Notes: generated by a model not told the origin, from the sequence alone. Shown: positions 1 to 10,727, numbered from the stretch's first letter. The stretch is 64,000 nt of DNA from Sophora flavescens (GCA_030762895.1 CM061064.1:242145909-242209908); one strand, 5' to 3'. Made by a program: numbers and translations.

Positions 1-92
1 GCTTAAGATGAGTAAGTTACGCCCTTTTAAGTGAAGGAACATCATGGACTGTGCCCTGATCCGCACTAGAGAATTCGGGACCCAATTTAGCC
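1..92. repeat. 450-bp satellite, partial monomer
   Basis: This is the tail of one satellite monomer, entering from outside the window and ending in the motif GACCCAATTTAGCC, where LINE copy 1 begins. Its diagnostic bases (GTGCCCTGATCCGC, then CTAGAGAATTCGGG) match the monomers at about 3450 and 21260. The second of these is also interrupted by a LINE at the same base. Confidence 0.9.
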
Positions 93-276
93 TTTTTTTT
101 TATAATCAAAATGGCATGCAGAGCATCACTGTAGTGACAGTCATCTCAACTATGTTGGCACCAAAACCACTACCAATCATATGCAGCACGCCAAAATATT
201 ATTAAAAGAAAGGAAAAGAAAAGGAGTACAAGAGCATGGGGGGACCAAACCAAAACCCTTGCGAGGAAAAAAAGAA

Positions 277-1749
277 TTATTTGAACCTATAGTTGGGCAG
301 ACCCCACCTATTACAGAAGAAGTCATACCTAATAAAGCTAGGAATCAAATTCCACCAGGTAAAACATTTAGAAGACACACCAAAGTTAGCCAGCTTGTCA
401 GCACAATGGTTAGCTTCTCTAAAAATATGAGTAATTCTAAAATTGAAACTAGTAGTCAGGACCAAACAATTTTTCCAAAGAACCCTGAGCTTCCAAGGAA
501 CTGCCTCTGGGTGGGAGAAAGCATGAACCACTATTGTAGAGTCACACTCCAACCAGAGGTTTGTCCAACCCTTAGACTGAGCTGTTTGAATAGCAGTCAT
601 AGCAGCATGCAGTTCTGCAGAGAAGGAGTCAGTGATACCATAATACTCAGCAAAACAACCTAAAACAGCACCACTTCTGTCCCTTAAGATCGCTCCTCCA
701 CCAGCATGACTAGGGAACCCCTTAGCTGCCCCATCAATATTTACCTTTATCCAACCACAGCAAGGGGGAATCCAATCCACTTTTGTTATGACAGGAGCCC
801 TTTTCGGGTGAATGGAGATGCCAAGCTGCATGAGAATTCTGGCTTCCTCGGCATCATATTGCATAAAGTGTTTTGTTAAATTACCTGACAGGGCTATAGA
901 AGCCTTAACCATGCAAATAGCATCTCGGAATGAGACTTTTCTATCATCAAATTTCAATTTGTTTCTATCAAACCAAATGAACCAGATGATGTTGGTTATG
1001 GCAGCCAGCAACATATCTTTGAACTGAAGTGCCCAGGGCCTATTGCAGATGGCAAGAGCAGATTGGATAGAGGAGAAATCTAGTTGCACTCTAGTAATTT
1101 TGATGAACCATTCCCAAAGCTGTTTTGCATAGGGGAATTGGAAGAACAAATGATCTTGAGATTCTGCATCTGCAAAACACAAACAGCAAATTGAGACACT
1201 GGTGCATCCTCTCATTCGAAGCTGATCATCCGTGGGCAGCTTGTTGTTAATCAGTTTCCACGCAACAAAGGACTTAGAAGGAGGAACATCATTACACCAA
1301 ATCAGCCTGGACCAAGGACAATGAGCTCGCACAGCTTGAATGAAGGACAAGTCATCCTTAAGAGACAGCTCCCCAGAGGAGGAATGCTGCCAAATGAGGT
1401 GATATGATGTAGGGAACCTGGGGATAGGTATCTGGGAAAGCTCCTGACCTAGAGCAGGCAACTTCTCAAGTAGAGCAGAAGGGATTAGCCAGCAATTAGC
1501 AAGAATGAAATCAGCCACTATAGCTTTAAGGTACCTATGCAGGGAGGAGGGCAGTTGCATTAAGTCAACTAGGGGTTGAGATAGCCATCTATTTGTCCAG
1601 AAGTTAGTTCTTCTGCCATCTCCAATTTGCCAAAGTGAATTAGAGTAAACAGAATACAGATTGCACCTTATGCCTGGCCAGATTGAAGATTTTATGTAGG
1701 ATCCAGTATGTTTTCGATGGAGAAATCTGTTTCTCAGAAGCTTGCCCAA
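277..1749 (-). pseudogene. LINE zf-RVT and RNase H segment (copy 1)
   Basis: This is a 490-codon open stretch downstream of the RT frameshift, ending at the LINE's own stop (TAA at 277-279). The N-terminal third has the tryptophan-rich connection region. Around residues 150-215 lies a zf-RVT-like segment (FVAWKLINNKLPTDDQLRMR, then CTSVSICCLC and DHLFF). From about residue 325 a RNase H domain (RVT_3 type) starts with WIKVNIDGAA. All four acidic positions can be placed: D in NIDGA, E in AELHA, D in LECDS and D in HCADKLA. The domain order RT, zf-RVT, RNase H is typical of plant L1 elements. The methionine at 1749 is fortuitous, because the frame belongs to the same polyprotein as the RT half. 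Confidence 0.88.
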
Positions 1750-2603
1750 TCCTTATCTGATGCTAGCAAGTCAAAAGTTAGCTTGAGGAGTGCAGCATGA
1801 TTGAAAGCCTTGAGGGACTTGATACCAAGGCCACCTTCCATAAAAGGCAGGCAAAACTTATGCCAGGCCACAGTGCAGATTTTATTGACATTCTGGTCAC
1901 CCGACCAGATGAAGTTTCTGATCTTCCTTTCCAAAGCATTAAGAAGGGTAGCAGGCCACAGGTAAATATGGAAACTGTAGAGGAACATGCTCTGAATGAC
2001 AGATTTCACCAGCTCAACCCTACCCATTAGAGACAACAAGTTACCCTTCCAGCAAGCCAGCTTAGACAGGATCCTGTCTGCTATAGGCTGCAAATGAGAT
2101 CTTTTTGGCCTTCCCTTAAAGATTGGGACTCCCAAGTAATCAAAAGGGAATGAACCTGCTGAGAAACCAAGGGTGCTAGCAATCCTAGCAGGCTTAGCTG
2201 GAGAGATGCAGCCAGAGTAAAACTTGCTCTTTTCAAGGCTTATATGCTGACCAGAAGCAAGGCCATACTCAGCCAATAACTTCCTTAAAGCTTGAAGCCC
2301 CCTCTTGTTCCGATTACAGAAAACAAACACATCATCTTCATACAACACATGGCTTGGAGACTTCAGATTTTTTGGCCCTGAGATAGTGTGCAGCAAACCA
2401 GATTCCACAAGGAAAGAAATTCCTCTACTAAGAACATCTTCTGCAAGGCAAAACAGCAAGGGGGATAGGGGATTCCCCTGCCTAACTCCCCTCTTGCAAG
2501 CAAAGTAGCCTTCTGATTTGCCATTAACCAGAAATGAGAGCCTGGCAGAATGGAGGATGGTGCTGATCCAGCTGCAGAAGGTATTATTAATACCAAATGC
2601 CTT
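1734..2603 (-). pseudogene. LINE reverse transcriptase, C-terminal half (copy 1)
   Basis: The frame is open from the 5' truncation point (about 2603) to a stop at 1734. It has no native start; the first methionine (codon ending at 2459) is internal. Recognisable RT motifs, in order, are FGINNTFCSWISTILHSARL, CKRGVRQGNPLSPLLFCLAE, the catalytic box HVLYEDDVFVF, DYLGVPIFKG and the thumb/connection segment LLSLMGRVELVKSVIQSM. The usual plant L1 catalytic box is YADD; here the second residue is Glu (GAA at 2338-2340), which should impair activity. The frame ends early after KDWASF because of a one-base deletion near 1737: copy 2 reads CTCAGGAAGCTT where copy 1 reads CTCAGAAGCTT. The RNase H part continues in another frame. 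A dead fragment. Confidence 0.88.
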
Positions 2604-5600
2604 GATTTAGGCCTAATTTGACAATTATTGTGAAACCTGAAATTGTAGGTCTCTTCCTTATCTTTCAAGGGACAAAAAGATCACCAAAATCCGATATGTG
2701 TAGCTTTAGTTGTGCTCTGCGCAAGGCCACAAGGTCAGGATGAGTGAAAAATCCGAAAATTAAAAATGTTTAGTAATTAAGAACAATTAAGCCCAATAAT
2801 GTAAAAGCAAAAACAATGATAGTAAAAGTTGTCTAATTTTCGTCTCTATCTGGCTTGTGCGGCTGTAAATTGCTATTTATGTTTAATAATCCTGACGTAA
2901 CCCTAGACCAAATTAAGGTCCTCTGAATAAGCTTTCCAACAAGGTATCATATGCCTTAATTGAGCTTAAGATGAGTAAGTTAGGCCCATTTAAGTGAAGG
3001 AACCTAATGGACTACGCACTGATCCGCGCCAGAGAACTCGGGACCCAATTTAGCCATGATTTTGGCCTAATTTGACAATTATTATGAAACCTGAAATTGA
3101 AGGTCTCTTCCTTATCTTTCTAGGGACAACAAGATCACCAAAATCCTATATCTGTAGCTCAAGTTATGCTCTGCACAAGGGAACAAGATCAAGACGAGTG
3201 AAAAATCCGAAAATTATTAACGTTTAGCAATTAAGCCCAATTAACCCCAATAATGTTAAAGCAAAAAACAATGATTGTTAAAGTTGTCTAATTTCCGTCT
3301 CTCTCTGGCTTGTGCTACTGTAAACTGCTATTTATTCTTATTAATCATGACCTAACCCCAGACAAAATTAAGGGCCTCTGAATAAGCTTTTCAACAAGGT
3401 ATCATATGTCTTAATTGGGCTAAAGATCAGTAAGTTAGGCCCATTTAAGTGAAGGAACATCATGGACTGTGCCCTGATCTGCGCTAGAGAATTCGGGACC
3501 CAATTTAGCCTTGATTTTGGCCTAACTTGACAATTATTGTGAAACCTGAAATTGTAGGTCTCTTCCTTATCTTTCAATGGACAACTAGATCACCAAAATC
3601 CGATATATGTAGCTCTAGTTATGCTCTGCGCAAGGCGACAAGGTCAGGATGAGTGAAAAATCCGAAAATTAAAAATGTTTAGTAATTAAGAACAATTAAG
3701 CCCAATAATGTAAAAGCAAAAACAATGATTGTAAAAGTTGTCTAATTTCCATCTCTCTCTGGCTTGTGCGGCTGTAAATTGCTATTTATGCTTATTAATC
3801 CTGACGTAACCCTAGACCAAATTAAGGTCCTCTGAATAAGCTTTCCAACAAGGTATCTTATGCCTTAATTGGGCTTAAGATGAGTAAGTTTGGCCTATTT
3901 AAGTGAAGGATCATCATGGACTGTATACTGATCAGCGCCAGAGAACTCGGGACCCAATTTGGCCTTGATTTTGGCCTAATTTGTCAATTCTTGTGATACA
4001 TGAAATTGTAGATCTCTTCCTTATCTCTCTAGGGATAGCAAGATCACCCAAATCCGATATCTGAAGCTCTAGTTATGCTTTGTGCAAGGCAAGAAGGTCA
4101 GGATGAGTGAAAAATCCGAAAATTAACAATGTTTAGCAATTAAGCACAATTAAGCCGAATAATGTAAAAGTGAAAACAATGATTGTAAAAGTTGTTTAAT
4201 TTTCGTCTCTCTCTGGCTTGTGCGTAAATTGCTATTTATGCTTATTAATCCATACCTAACCCTATACCAAATTAAGGGCCTCTGAATAAGCTTTACAACA
4301 AGGTATCATATGCCTTTATTGGGCGTAACATGAGTAATTTAGGCCCATTTAAGTGAAGGAACATCATGGACTGCGCACTGATCTGCACCAAAGAACTCGG
4401 TACCCAATTTAGCCTCGATTTTGGCCAAATTTGACAATTCTTGTGAATCCTGAAATTGTAGGTCACTTCCTTATCTTTCAAGGGACAGCAAGATCACCAA
4501 AATCCGATATGTGTAGCTCTAGTTATGCTGTCCGCAAGTCGACAAGGTCTGGATGAGTGAAAAATCCGAAAATTAACAAAGTTTACCAATTAAGCCCAAT
4601 AATATAAAAGCAAAAACAATGATTGTAAAAGTTGTCTAATTTCCGTCTATCTCTTGCTTGTGCGGCTGCAAATTGCTATTTATGCTTATTAATCCTGACC
4701 TTACCCTAGACCAAATTAAGGGCCTCTGAATAAGCTTTCCAACAAGGTATCATATGCCTTAATTGGGCTTAAGATGAGTAAGTTAGGCCCATTTAAGTGA
4801 AGGAACATCATGGATCTCTCACTAATCGATGCCTGAGAACTCGTGACCCAATTTATCCTTGATTTTGGCCCAAGTTGACAATTTTGTGACACCTTAAATT
4901 GTTGGTCTATTCCTTATCTTTCTAGTGACAGCAAGATCACCAAAATCCGATATATGTAGCTCTAGTTATGTTCTGCGCAAGGCAACAAGGTCAGGATGAG
5001 TGAAAAATTCGAAAATTAACTATGTTTAGCCATTAATCCCAATTATGCCCAATAATATAAAATCAAAAACAATGATTATAAAAGTTGTCTAATTTTCGTC
5101 TCTCTCTGGCTTGTGCGGCCATAAAATGCTATTTATGCTTATTAATCCTGAAGTAACCCTAGACCAAATTATGGGTCTCTGAATAAGCTTTTCAACCAGA
5201 TATCATATGCCTTAATTGGGCTTAAGATGAGTAAGTTAGTCCCATTTAAGTGAAGGACATCATGGACTGCGCACTAATCCGTGCCAGAGAACTCTGGACC
5301 CAATTTACCCTTGATTTTGGCTTAATTTGACAATTCTTGTGAAACCCGAAATTGTAGGTCTCTTCCTTATCTTTCTAGGGACAACAAGATCACCAAAATC
5401 CGATATCTGTAGCTCAAGTTATGCTCTGCACAATGCAATCAGGACAGGATGAGTGAAAAATCCTAAAATTAACAACGTTTTGCAATTAAGCCCAATAATG
5501 TAAAAGCAAAAACAATGATTGTAAAAGTTGTCTAATTTTCGTCTCTCTCTAGCTTGTGCAGCTGTAAACCACTATTTATGCATATTAATCCTGACCAAAC

Positions 5601-7793
5601 CCTAGACCAAATTAAGGGCATCTGAATAAGCTTTCCAACAAGGTATCATATCCCTTAATTGGCCTTAAGATGAGTAAGTTAGGCCCATTTAAGTGAAGGA
5701 ACATCATGGACTGTACACTGATCGACGCCAGAGAACTCGGGACCCAATTTAGCCTTGATTTTGGCCTTATTTGACAATTCTTGGAATCCTGAAATTGTAG
5801 GTCTCTTCCATATCTTTCTAGGGACAACAAGATCTCCAAAATTCGATATTTGTAGCTCTAGTTATGCTCTGCGCAAGGCAACAAGGTCAGGATGAGTGAA
5901 ATAAGGCCCAATTAAGCCCAAAAATGTATAAGCAAACACAATGATAGTAAAAGTCGTATAATTTCCGTCTCTCTCTCGCTTGTGCGGCTGTAAACTGCTA
6001 TTTATGCTTATTAATCTTGACCTAACCCTAGACCAAATTAAGGGCCTCTGTATAAGCTTTCCAACAAGGTATGATATGCCTTAACTGGGCTTAAGATGAT
6101 AAGTTAGGCCCATTTTAGTGAAGGAACATCATGGACTGCGCACTGATCCGCGCCAGAGAACTCGGGACCCAATTTAGCCTTGATTTTGGCCTAATTTGAC
6201 AAATCTTTGGAAACCTGAAATTGTAGGTCTCTTCCTTATCTTTCTAGGAACAACAAGATCACCAAAATCCGATATCTGTAGCTCTAGTTATGCCCTGTGC
6301 TAGGCAACAAGGCCAGGATGAGTGAAAAATCCGAAAATGAACAACGTTTAGCAATTAAGCCCAATAATGGGAAAGCAAAAACAATGATTGTAAAAGTTGT
6401 CTAATTTCCGTCTCTCTTTTTCTTGTGCGACTGTAAACTGCTATTTATGCTTATTAATCCTGACCTAACCCTAGACCAAATTTAGTGCCTCTGAATAAGC
6501 TTTCCAACAAGGTATCGTATGCCTTAATTTGGGTTAAGATGAGTAAGTTAGGTCGATTTAAGTGAAGGAACATCATGGACTGCGCACTGATCCGCACCAG
6601 ATAACTCGAGACCCAATTTATCCTTGATTTTGGCCTAATTTTACAATTCTTTTGACACCTGAAATTGTAGGTCTATTCCTTATCTTTCTAGGGACAACAA
6701 GATCACCAAAATCCGATATTTGTAGCTCTAGTTATGCTGTGCGGAAGGCAACAAAGTCCGGATGAGTGAAAAAACTGAAAATTAACAATGTTTGGTAATT
6801 AGGCCCAATAATCTAAAAGGAAAAACAATGATTATAAAAGTGGTCTAATTTTCGTCTCTCTCTGGCTTGTGCGACTGTAAACTACTATTTGTGCATAATA
6901 ATCTTGACCTACCCCTAGACCAAATTAAGGGCCTCTGAATAAGTTTTCCAACAAGGTATCATATGCCTTAATTGGGCTTAAGATGAGTAAGTTAGGCCCA
7001 TCTAAGTGAAGGAACATCATGGACTGCACATGGATCCACATCAGAGAACTCGGGACTTAATTTAGCCTTCATTTTTTGCCTAATCTGACAATTCTTGTGA
7101 AACCAGAAATGGTAGGTCTCTTCCTTATCTTTCTAGGGATAGCAAGATCGCCAAAATCCGATATCTGTAGCTCTTGTTGTGCTATGTGCAAGGAAACAAG
7201 GTCAGGATGAGTGAAAAATTCGAAAATTAACAATGTTTAGCAATTAAGCCCAATTAACCCAATAATATAAATACAAAAACAATGATTGTAAAAGTTGTCA
7301 AATTTCATCTCTCTCTGACTTGTGCGGCTGGAAATTGCTATTTATGCTTATTAATCCATACATAACCCTAGACCAAATTAAGGGCCTCTGAATAAGCTTT
7401 CCAACATGGTATCACATGCCTTAATTGGGCTTAAAAAGAGTAAGTTAGGCGCATTTAAGTGACCGAACATCATGCACTCCGTACTGATCCGCGCCGGAGA
7501 ATTCGGGACCCAATTTAGCCTTGATTTTGGCCTAATTTGACAATTCTTGTGAAACCAGAAATTGTAGGTCTCTTCCTTATCTTTTTAGGGACAGTAAGAT
7601 CACCAAAATCCGATATTTGTTGCTCTAGTTATGCTCTGCGCAAGGCAACAAGGTCAGGATGAGTGAAAAATCCGAATATTAACAATGTTTAGCAATTAAC
7701 CCAATAATGTAAAAGCAAAAACAATGAATGTAAAAATTGTCTAATTTCCGTCTCTCTCTGGCTTGTGCGACTGTAAACTGTTATTTATGCTTA
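2604..7793. repeat. 450-bp satellite array, about 11 monomers
   Basis: These are head-to-tail monomers. The landmark GGTATC recurs at 2943, 3399, 3852, 4302 and 4746 (spacings 456, 453, 450, 444), then about every 426-453 bp to about 7408. The consensus contains AATAAGCTTTCCAACAAGG (a HindIII site), TTAATTGGGCTTAAGATGAG, CTCGGGACCCAATTTAGCC, TAGGTCTCTTCCTTATC, ATCACCAAAATCCGATAT and AACCCTAGACCAAATTAA. The monomer run from 3852 to 7798 has the same order of variants as 23735-27260 and 56048-59085. No gene is present. Minus-strand reading frames of 62-75 codons recur because the monomer recurs. Confidence 0.95.
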
Positions 7794-7798
7794 TTAAC
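7794..7798. repeat. Target-site duplication, left (TTAAC)
   Basis: TTAAC lies directly before the first TG of the Athila-like LTR and is repeated at 13500-13504 directly after its final CA. The uninterrupted site survives in the paralogous monomers at 27261-27265 and 59084-59088, which confirms a clean 5-bp duplication. Confidence 0.95.
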
Positions 7799-8063
7799 TG
7801 ATAAGGCTCTGGCTTATCTAGTTTTATAACTAGATAGACTATGGTTTTTGGTGCAAATTATTCGAGTTCAATTTCGTTTTCGCCCAAATTTGCCTTGTTT
7901 TGTTCCTAAGTAGACTTTGACTCGTTCTAGGCATTTTTAGTAGTTTTTCGTCTATTTTTAATAGAATTACGCTTTTTGTTTCTTTTTATTGTTTCAGGTT
8001 AGAAGTGAAGCTCCGAGAGTCAAGGAAAGTCAAGAAACAGTGGAAATTTCCATTCTGGAGATA

Positions 8064-8366
8064 CTCACCTCGCTAAAGTATTGTCGCCTCGCGAGCTTGA
8101 AGACCAGCTGAGAAGCAACAGTCATCAATTCTGTCTCGCCTCGCGAGTCACCAGCTCGCCTCGCGAACCTGAAGGCCTGACTATTCCAGAGAAGTCATCC
8201 TTTTGGTCTCGCCTCGCCAATCACAGTTCGCCTCGCGATCATTCAAACTCAAGATGGAGCCAAAACTGAAATTCGCCCCGCGAGAGGATGCTCGCCTCGC
8301 GAGAGTCCAAGTTGAATGCGCGCCAATTTTAATGTTCGCCTATCGAGAGGCTGTTCGCCTCGCGAG
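8064..8366 (+). promoter_or_regulatory. Array of five paired 13-bp inverted-repeat motifs in U3
   Basis: Ten copies of a 13-mer with consensus YTCGCCTCGCGAR start at 8064, 8083, 8135, 8155, 8208, 8227, 8272, 8291, 8335 and 8354. They form five pairs with 19-20 bp start-to-start spacing, and pair-to-pair spacings are 71, 73, 64 and 63 bp. Each 13-mer is a 5-bp inverted repeat, CTCGC and GCGAG, around a 3-bp centre. The sequence between motifs is poorly conserved. The last motif ends 21 bp before the TATA box. The position suggests an upstream promoter element for a dimeric DNA-binding protein, or a CpG-dense methylation target. Function is inference; the spacing is seen directly. Confidence 0.75.
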
Positions 8367-8386
8367 CTAGTGCAGAATCAGAACTC

Positions 8387-8394
8387 TATATATT
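8387..8394 (+). promoter_or_regulatory. Putative TATA box of the Athila-like LTR
   Basis: TATATATT follows the motif array in the LTR. Transcription would be expected to start about 25-35 bp downstream, near 8415-8425. The matching part of the 3' LTR lies in the N gap, so its conservation cannot be checked here. Confidence 0.55.
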
Positions 8395-9226
8395 GTTGTT
8401 TCAGATATCTGAATCCTAGTAGTTTTCCACTGTATAGAGTAGTTTTAGGTTGAATCCTTGTTTCTGGAGCTGCGTCTCCTCTTTTCTTTTTCTTATTTTA
8501 CCATGGTGGTTATGTCCGATTGTTTGTCTATGAGCATGAGGAACTAATCCCCTCGTCTGAGGGAACAATGAAGTCACCCATGGCGGTGTAGATTCGATAT
8601 GATGTATGTCTTTCTCCCTTTTTCTCAATTAATGTTTTCCAATTCTGATTTGATTGTGTTGATCATATGCATGCGTGATTGACTAGTTAAACGTGATGAG
8701 GCTTAGTCGGCAATTCGCGTTTTAGAACTTGAATTGGGATCATCGGTCGAATATTGCACGAGAGTGAGTAGGAGATCGGTGCAACCTTATAGGGAACAAG
8801 AATTAATAGAGTGTGATGATTAGGATTATGAGACCTAGTAAGTAATTAACTCAATCATTGAATACGTCCTAATGAGTACGACAATGGATTTAGGAGAATT
8901 TGGGAGTCTTGGTTGACATTGTAATTGAACTTAGGGAGGAATTCATCATCACTTGGGTATGCATGATTGGGTAGGTGGATTTGTGACCTTGGACATTTTA
9001 ATTTCAGATTTTTTAGTTAATTATTTTATTAGATTTGTTAATTGAATTTCGATCCTATTTTCTCTCCAATCTCAACCACTTTCCTCGCTTGACCAACGTA
9101 TCTAATTTCCCGCGAATTGGTAGAATTGGTAGCCCAATCCTTGTGTTCGACCTCGGTAAATTCTTACCGTGTTATTTTATTACTTGCGACGACCCGGTAC
9201 ACTTGCCGGTGACCCCAACAAGTTTT

Positions 9227-9245
9227 TGGCGCCGTTGCCGGGGAT
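9227..9245 (+). other. Primer-binding site, tRNA-Asp
   Basis: TGGCGCCGTTGCCGGGGAT begins 6 bp after the 5' LTR end. It is complementary to the 3' end of plant tRNA-Asp(GUC), including the CCA tail. A tRNA-Asp primer is characteristic of Athila-type gypsy elements. Confidence 0.9.
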
Positions 9246-9363
9246 TGGCACAACCAATTTTTCTAATTTTAGGGAAGTTTGATTATTTGGTTAAGTTATT
9301 TTTGTTTTTATTTTTATTTTTATTTTTATTTACTATTATCTCTCTCTACTTCTTTGATTCCAC

Positions 9364-10050
9364 TTGGTCTTGCCTTGTTTTGTATGCGAGGTACACGAGG
9401 GAATGCTTCCGGGTTGCGAAAATTGTAATGGACACCATGACACTCAGAGCTGTCCGTTCTACTTCCCTCAAGAATATGTGGACTCATGCTATAATTTCTA
9501 TGACAGCGTGCCCCAGGACAACTATCAGAGTCAGAATCAGTATTGGGGTTATATGAGTAGAGACCATCCGGATTTCGCTTGGAGTAATGCTGGCGGTGGT
9601 CTAGCCTGGCAACCACAACCTCAACAGAATTGGCAACCACAACCTCAACAGGATGGTGGAAGACAACCTTGGGAGTTGGCTCTTGAGAAGATGAATGCGG
9701 CAATTGAGAAGTTGGCAATCAATACAAGCACAGCCATTGACAAGTTGGCAACTCATACAGGGTTGGCAATTCAAAATCTAGAGATGCAGATTGCCCAATT
9801 CGCAAAGCAACTAAATGAGCGTCCCCCAGAGACTTTCCCGGGTGATACCGAGAACGACCCTAAGAACCAATGCAATGCCACAACAACTAGAAGCAGTGGG
9901 GTGTTGGGATCTAACAGGGATGCAACTAGTTCTCGGAAAGTTGAGGAAGAACTACCACATGTTGAGGAAGAGCAACCGGAGGAAGAGGAGTTGACAAGTG
10001 ACAAGGCACCGGAGCAAGGGGTAGAAATCAAAATGCAGATAAAGTGGTAG
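9364..10050 (+). pseudogene. C-terminal gag fragment, Athila-like
   Basis: A 228-codon open stretch ends at 10050. The codon at 9364 is TTG; the first ATG in frame is at 9403. The N-terminal capsid part of gag is missing, so this is a remnant and not a full gene. A zinc-knuckle-like motif CENCNGHHDTQSC (CX2CX3HX4C) lies at residues 19-31. It is followed by a Trp/Gln-rich stretch with WQPQPQQ twice, a heptad-like helix (EKMNAAIEKLAINTSTAIDK), the Athila-type block NLEMQIAQFAKQLNERPPETF, then PKNQCNATTTRSS, and an acidic Glu-rich tail. The Q(I/L)AKQLNERP and CNA(I/V)TTRSG-like blocks are common in Athila gag. No protease or RT follows; the frame stops and the next 170 bp carry no further domain. 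Confidence 0.75.
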
Positions 10051-10497
10051 TGGATTTCACCATGCTTGCCATGCAACCTGAAATTACTGCATTGGATAAC
10101 TATGTTGGCTTACATGCATGTGTGGACATTGGTAAGTTAGACCCTCCCACTTGTCTGGCACACTTCCTCGTGAAAACACCATAGGACCCGAGAGGAAGTG
10201 AGTTCATAATTTCAGAGGTCAATGGAGTTTTCACACACGGGCCAGGTGGAATTATGGATAGAGTCGTATTGCTTCTGCAAGGGCCACTTCACAAACCATG
10301 GGATCCGGGTGGAGGATCTCACATGATGAGCGTCTCTTGGCCCTTGTGCCACAGGCTATGGGATCCAAGTGGATGCTTATTAATAAGTCAAGCTAGTGAC
10401 ATTAAAGAAGCGCTTATTGGGAGGCAACCCAAGCTAGGTATCCTTTATTTTTAGTTTCTGTCATTTTCATTTATATTATAAAAAAAAAGGGGCTTGA
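10051..10497 (+). other. Post-gag remnant with TTGGGAGGCAACCCAA motif
   Basis: No long coding frame is present. Two short similar segments (ATGGGATCCGGGTGGA near 10299 and ATGGGATCCAAGTGGA near 10366) lie about 67 bp apart. At 10417-10432 the near-palindrome TTGGGAGGCAACCCAA follows GACATTAAAGAAGCGC, a combination I associate with the end of the coding part of Athila elements. If so, the pol region has been deleted between gag and this point. An A8 run at 10481-10488 precedes the second motif array. Confidence 0.5.
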
Positions 10498-10727
10498 TTC
10501 GCCACGCGAATCCACAGTGGTCGCGCGAGACATAAGCCCTGAATCTCAGAGGCTTGCTCACGTTTCTGTCTCGCGTAGCGAGGTCTACTTTCGCCTCGCG
10601 ATTCTGGGCATCATCATCTGTTGAAATTCCAGATTCACCTCGCGAGATACTGCTCGCCTCGCTATTCTGGAAAGTGTGAATAACAATTTTCCAGATTCGC
10701 CTCGCGAGTGGTCTCTCGCCTCGCGAA
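10498..10727 (+). promoter_or_regulatory. Second, internal array of four paired inverted-repeat motifs
   Basis: The same 13-mer family as in the LTR occurs here as four pairs: 10498 with about 10517, 10570 with 10590, 10634 with 10653, and 10696 with 10715. Spacing within pairs is 19-20 bp, and pair-to-pair distances are 72, 64 and 62 bp, almost the same as the LTR series 73, 64, 63. Several copies keep the inverted-repeat arms while changing the centre, for example TTCGC-CAC-GCGAA and CTCGC-GTA-GCGAG. No TATA box follows. Instead TTTTAATTTGCAG (about 10740-10753) resembles a 3' splice site. It may be an ancient duplicate of the U3 array or an independent regulatory block. Confidence 0.7.

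Larger units (their letters stand above)
93..2603 (-). mobile_element. 5'-truncated L1-type LINE, copy 1
   Basis: A non-LTR retrotransposon fragment lies on the minus strand. Its 3' end is at left: a T9 run (93-101 on the plus strand) is the remnant of the poly(A) tail, followed by a 3' UTR of about 175 bp up to the stop codon at 277-279. Reading leftward from 2603, it encodes the C-terminal half of reverse transcriptase, a zf-RVT segment and an RNase H domain. The endonuclease, ORF1 and N-terminal RT are absent, as in ordinary 5' truncation during target-primed reverse transcription. The 5' junction at 2599-2603 (GCCTT) overlaps satellite sequence, so it is a microhomology join. Satellite resumes in the same orientation and nearly the same phase. 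No long target duplication is visible. Confidence 0.9.
7799..9220 (+). repeat. 5' LTR of the Athila-like element (1422 bp)
   Basis: The LTR begins TGATAAGGCTCTGG and ends GACCCCAACA. Positions 7799-7974 match 12227-12402, and 8625-9220 match 12903-13499. It includes an array of paired inverted-repeat motifs (8064-8366) followed by a TATA box (8387-8394), so U3 would be about 7799-8415 and R-U5 the rest. That division is inferred from the TATA position only. Confidence 0.95.

Noticed and set aside
181..1027. Plus-strand frames of 160 and 71 codons over LINE copy 1
   Set aside because: They overlap the well-supported minus-strand LINE coding sequence and have no recognisable domains. The same holds for plus-strand frames over LINE copy 2 (21448-23244).
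3355..3370. Telomere-like word TAACCCTAGACC in every monomer
   Set aside because: It occurs once per 450 bp and is not a tandem CCCTAAA array.
9326..10076. Minus-strand frames over the Athila-like gag region
   Set aside because: They lie opposite the recognised gag fragment and show no domain.
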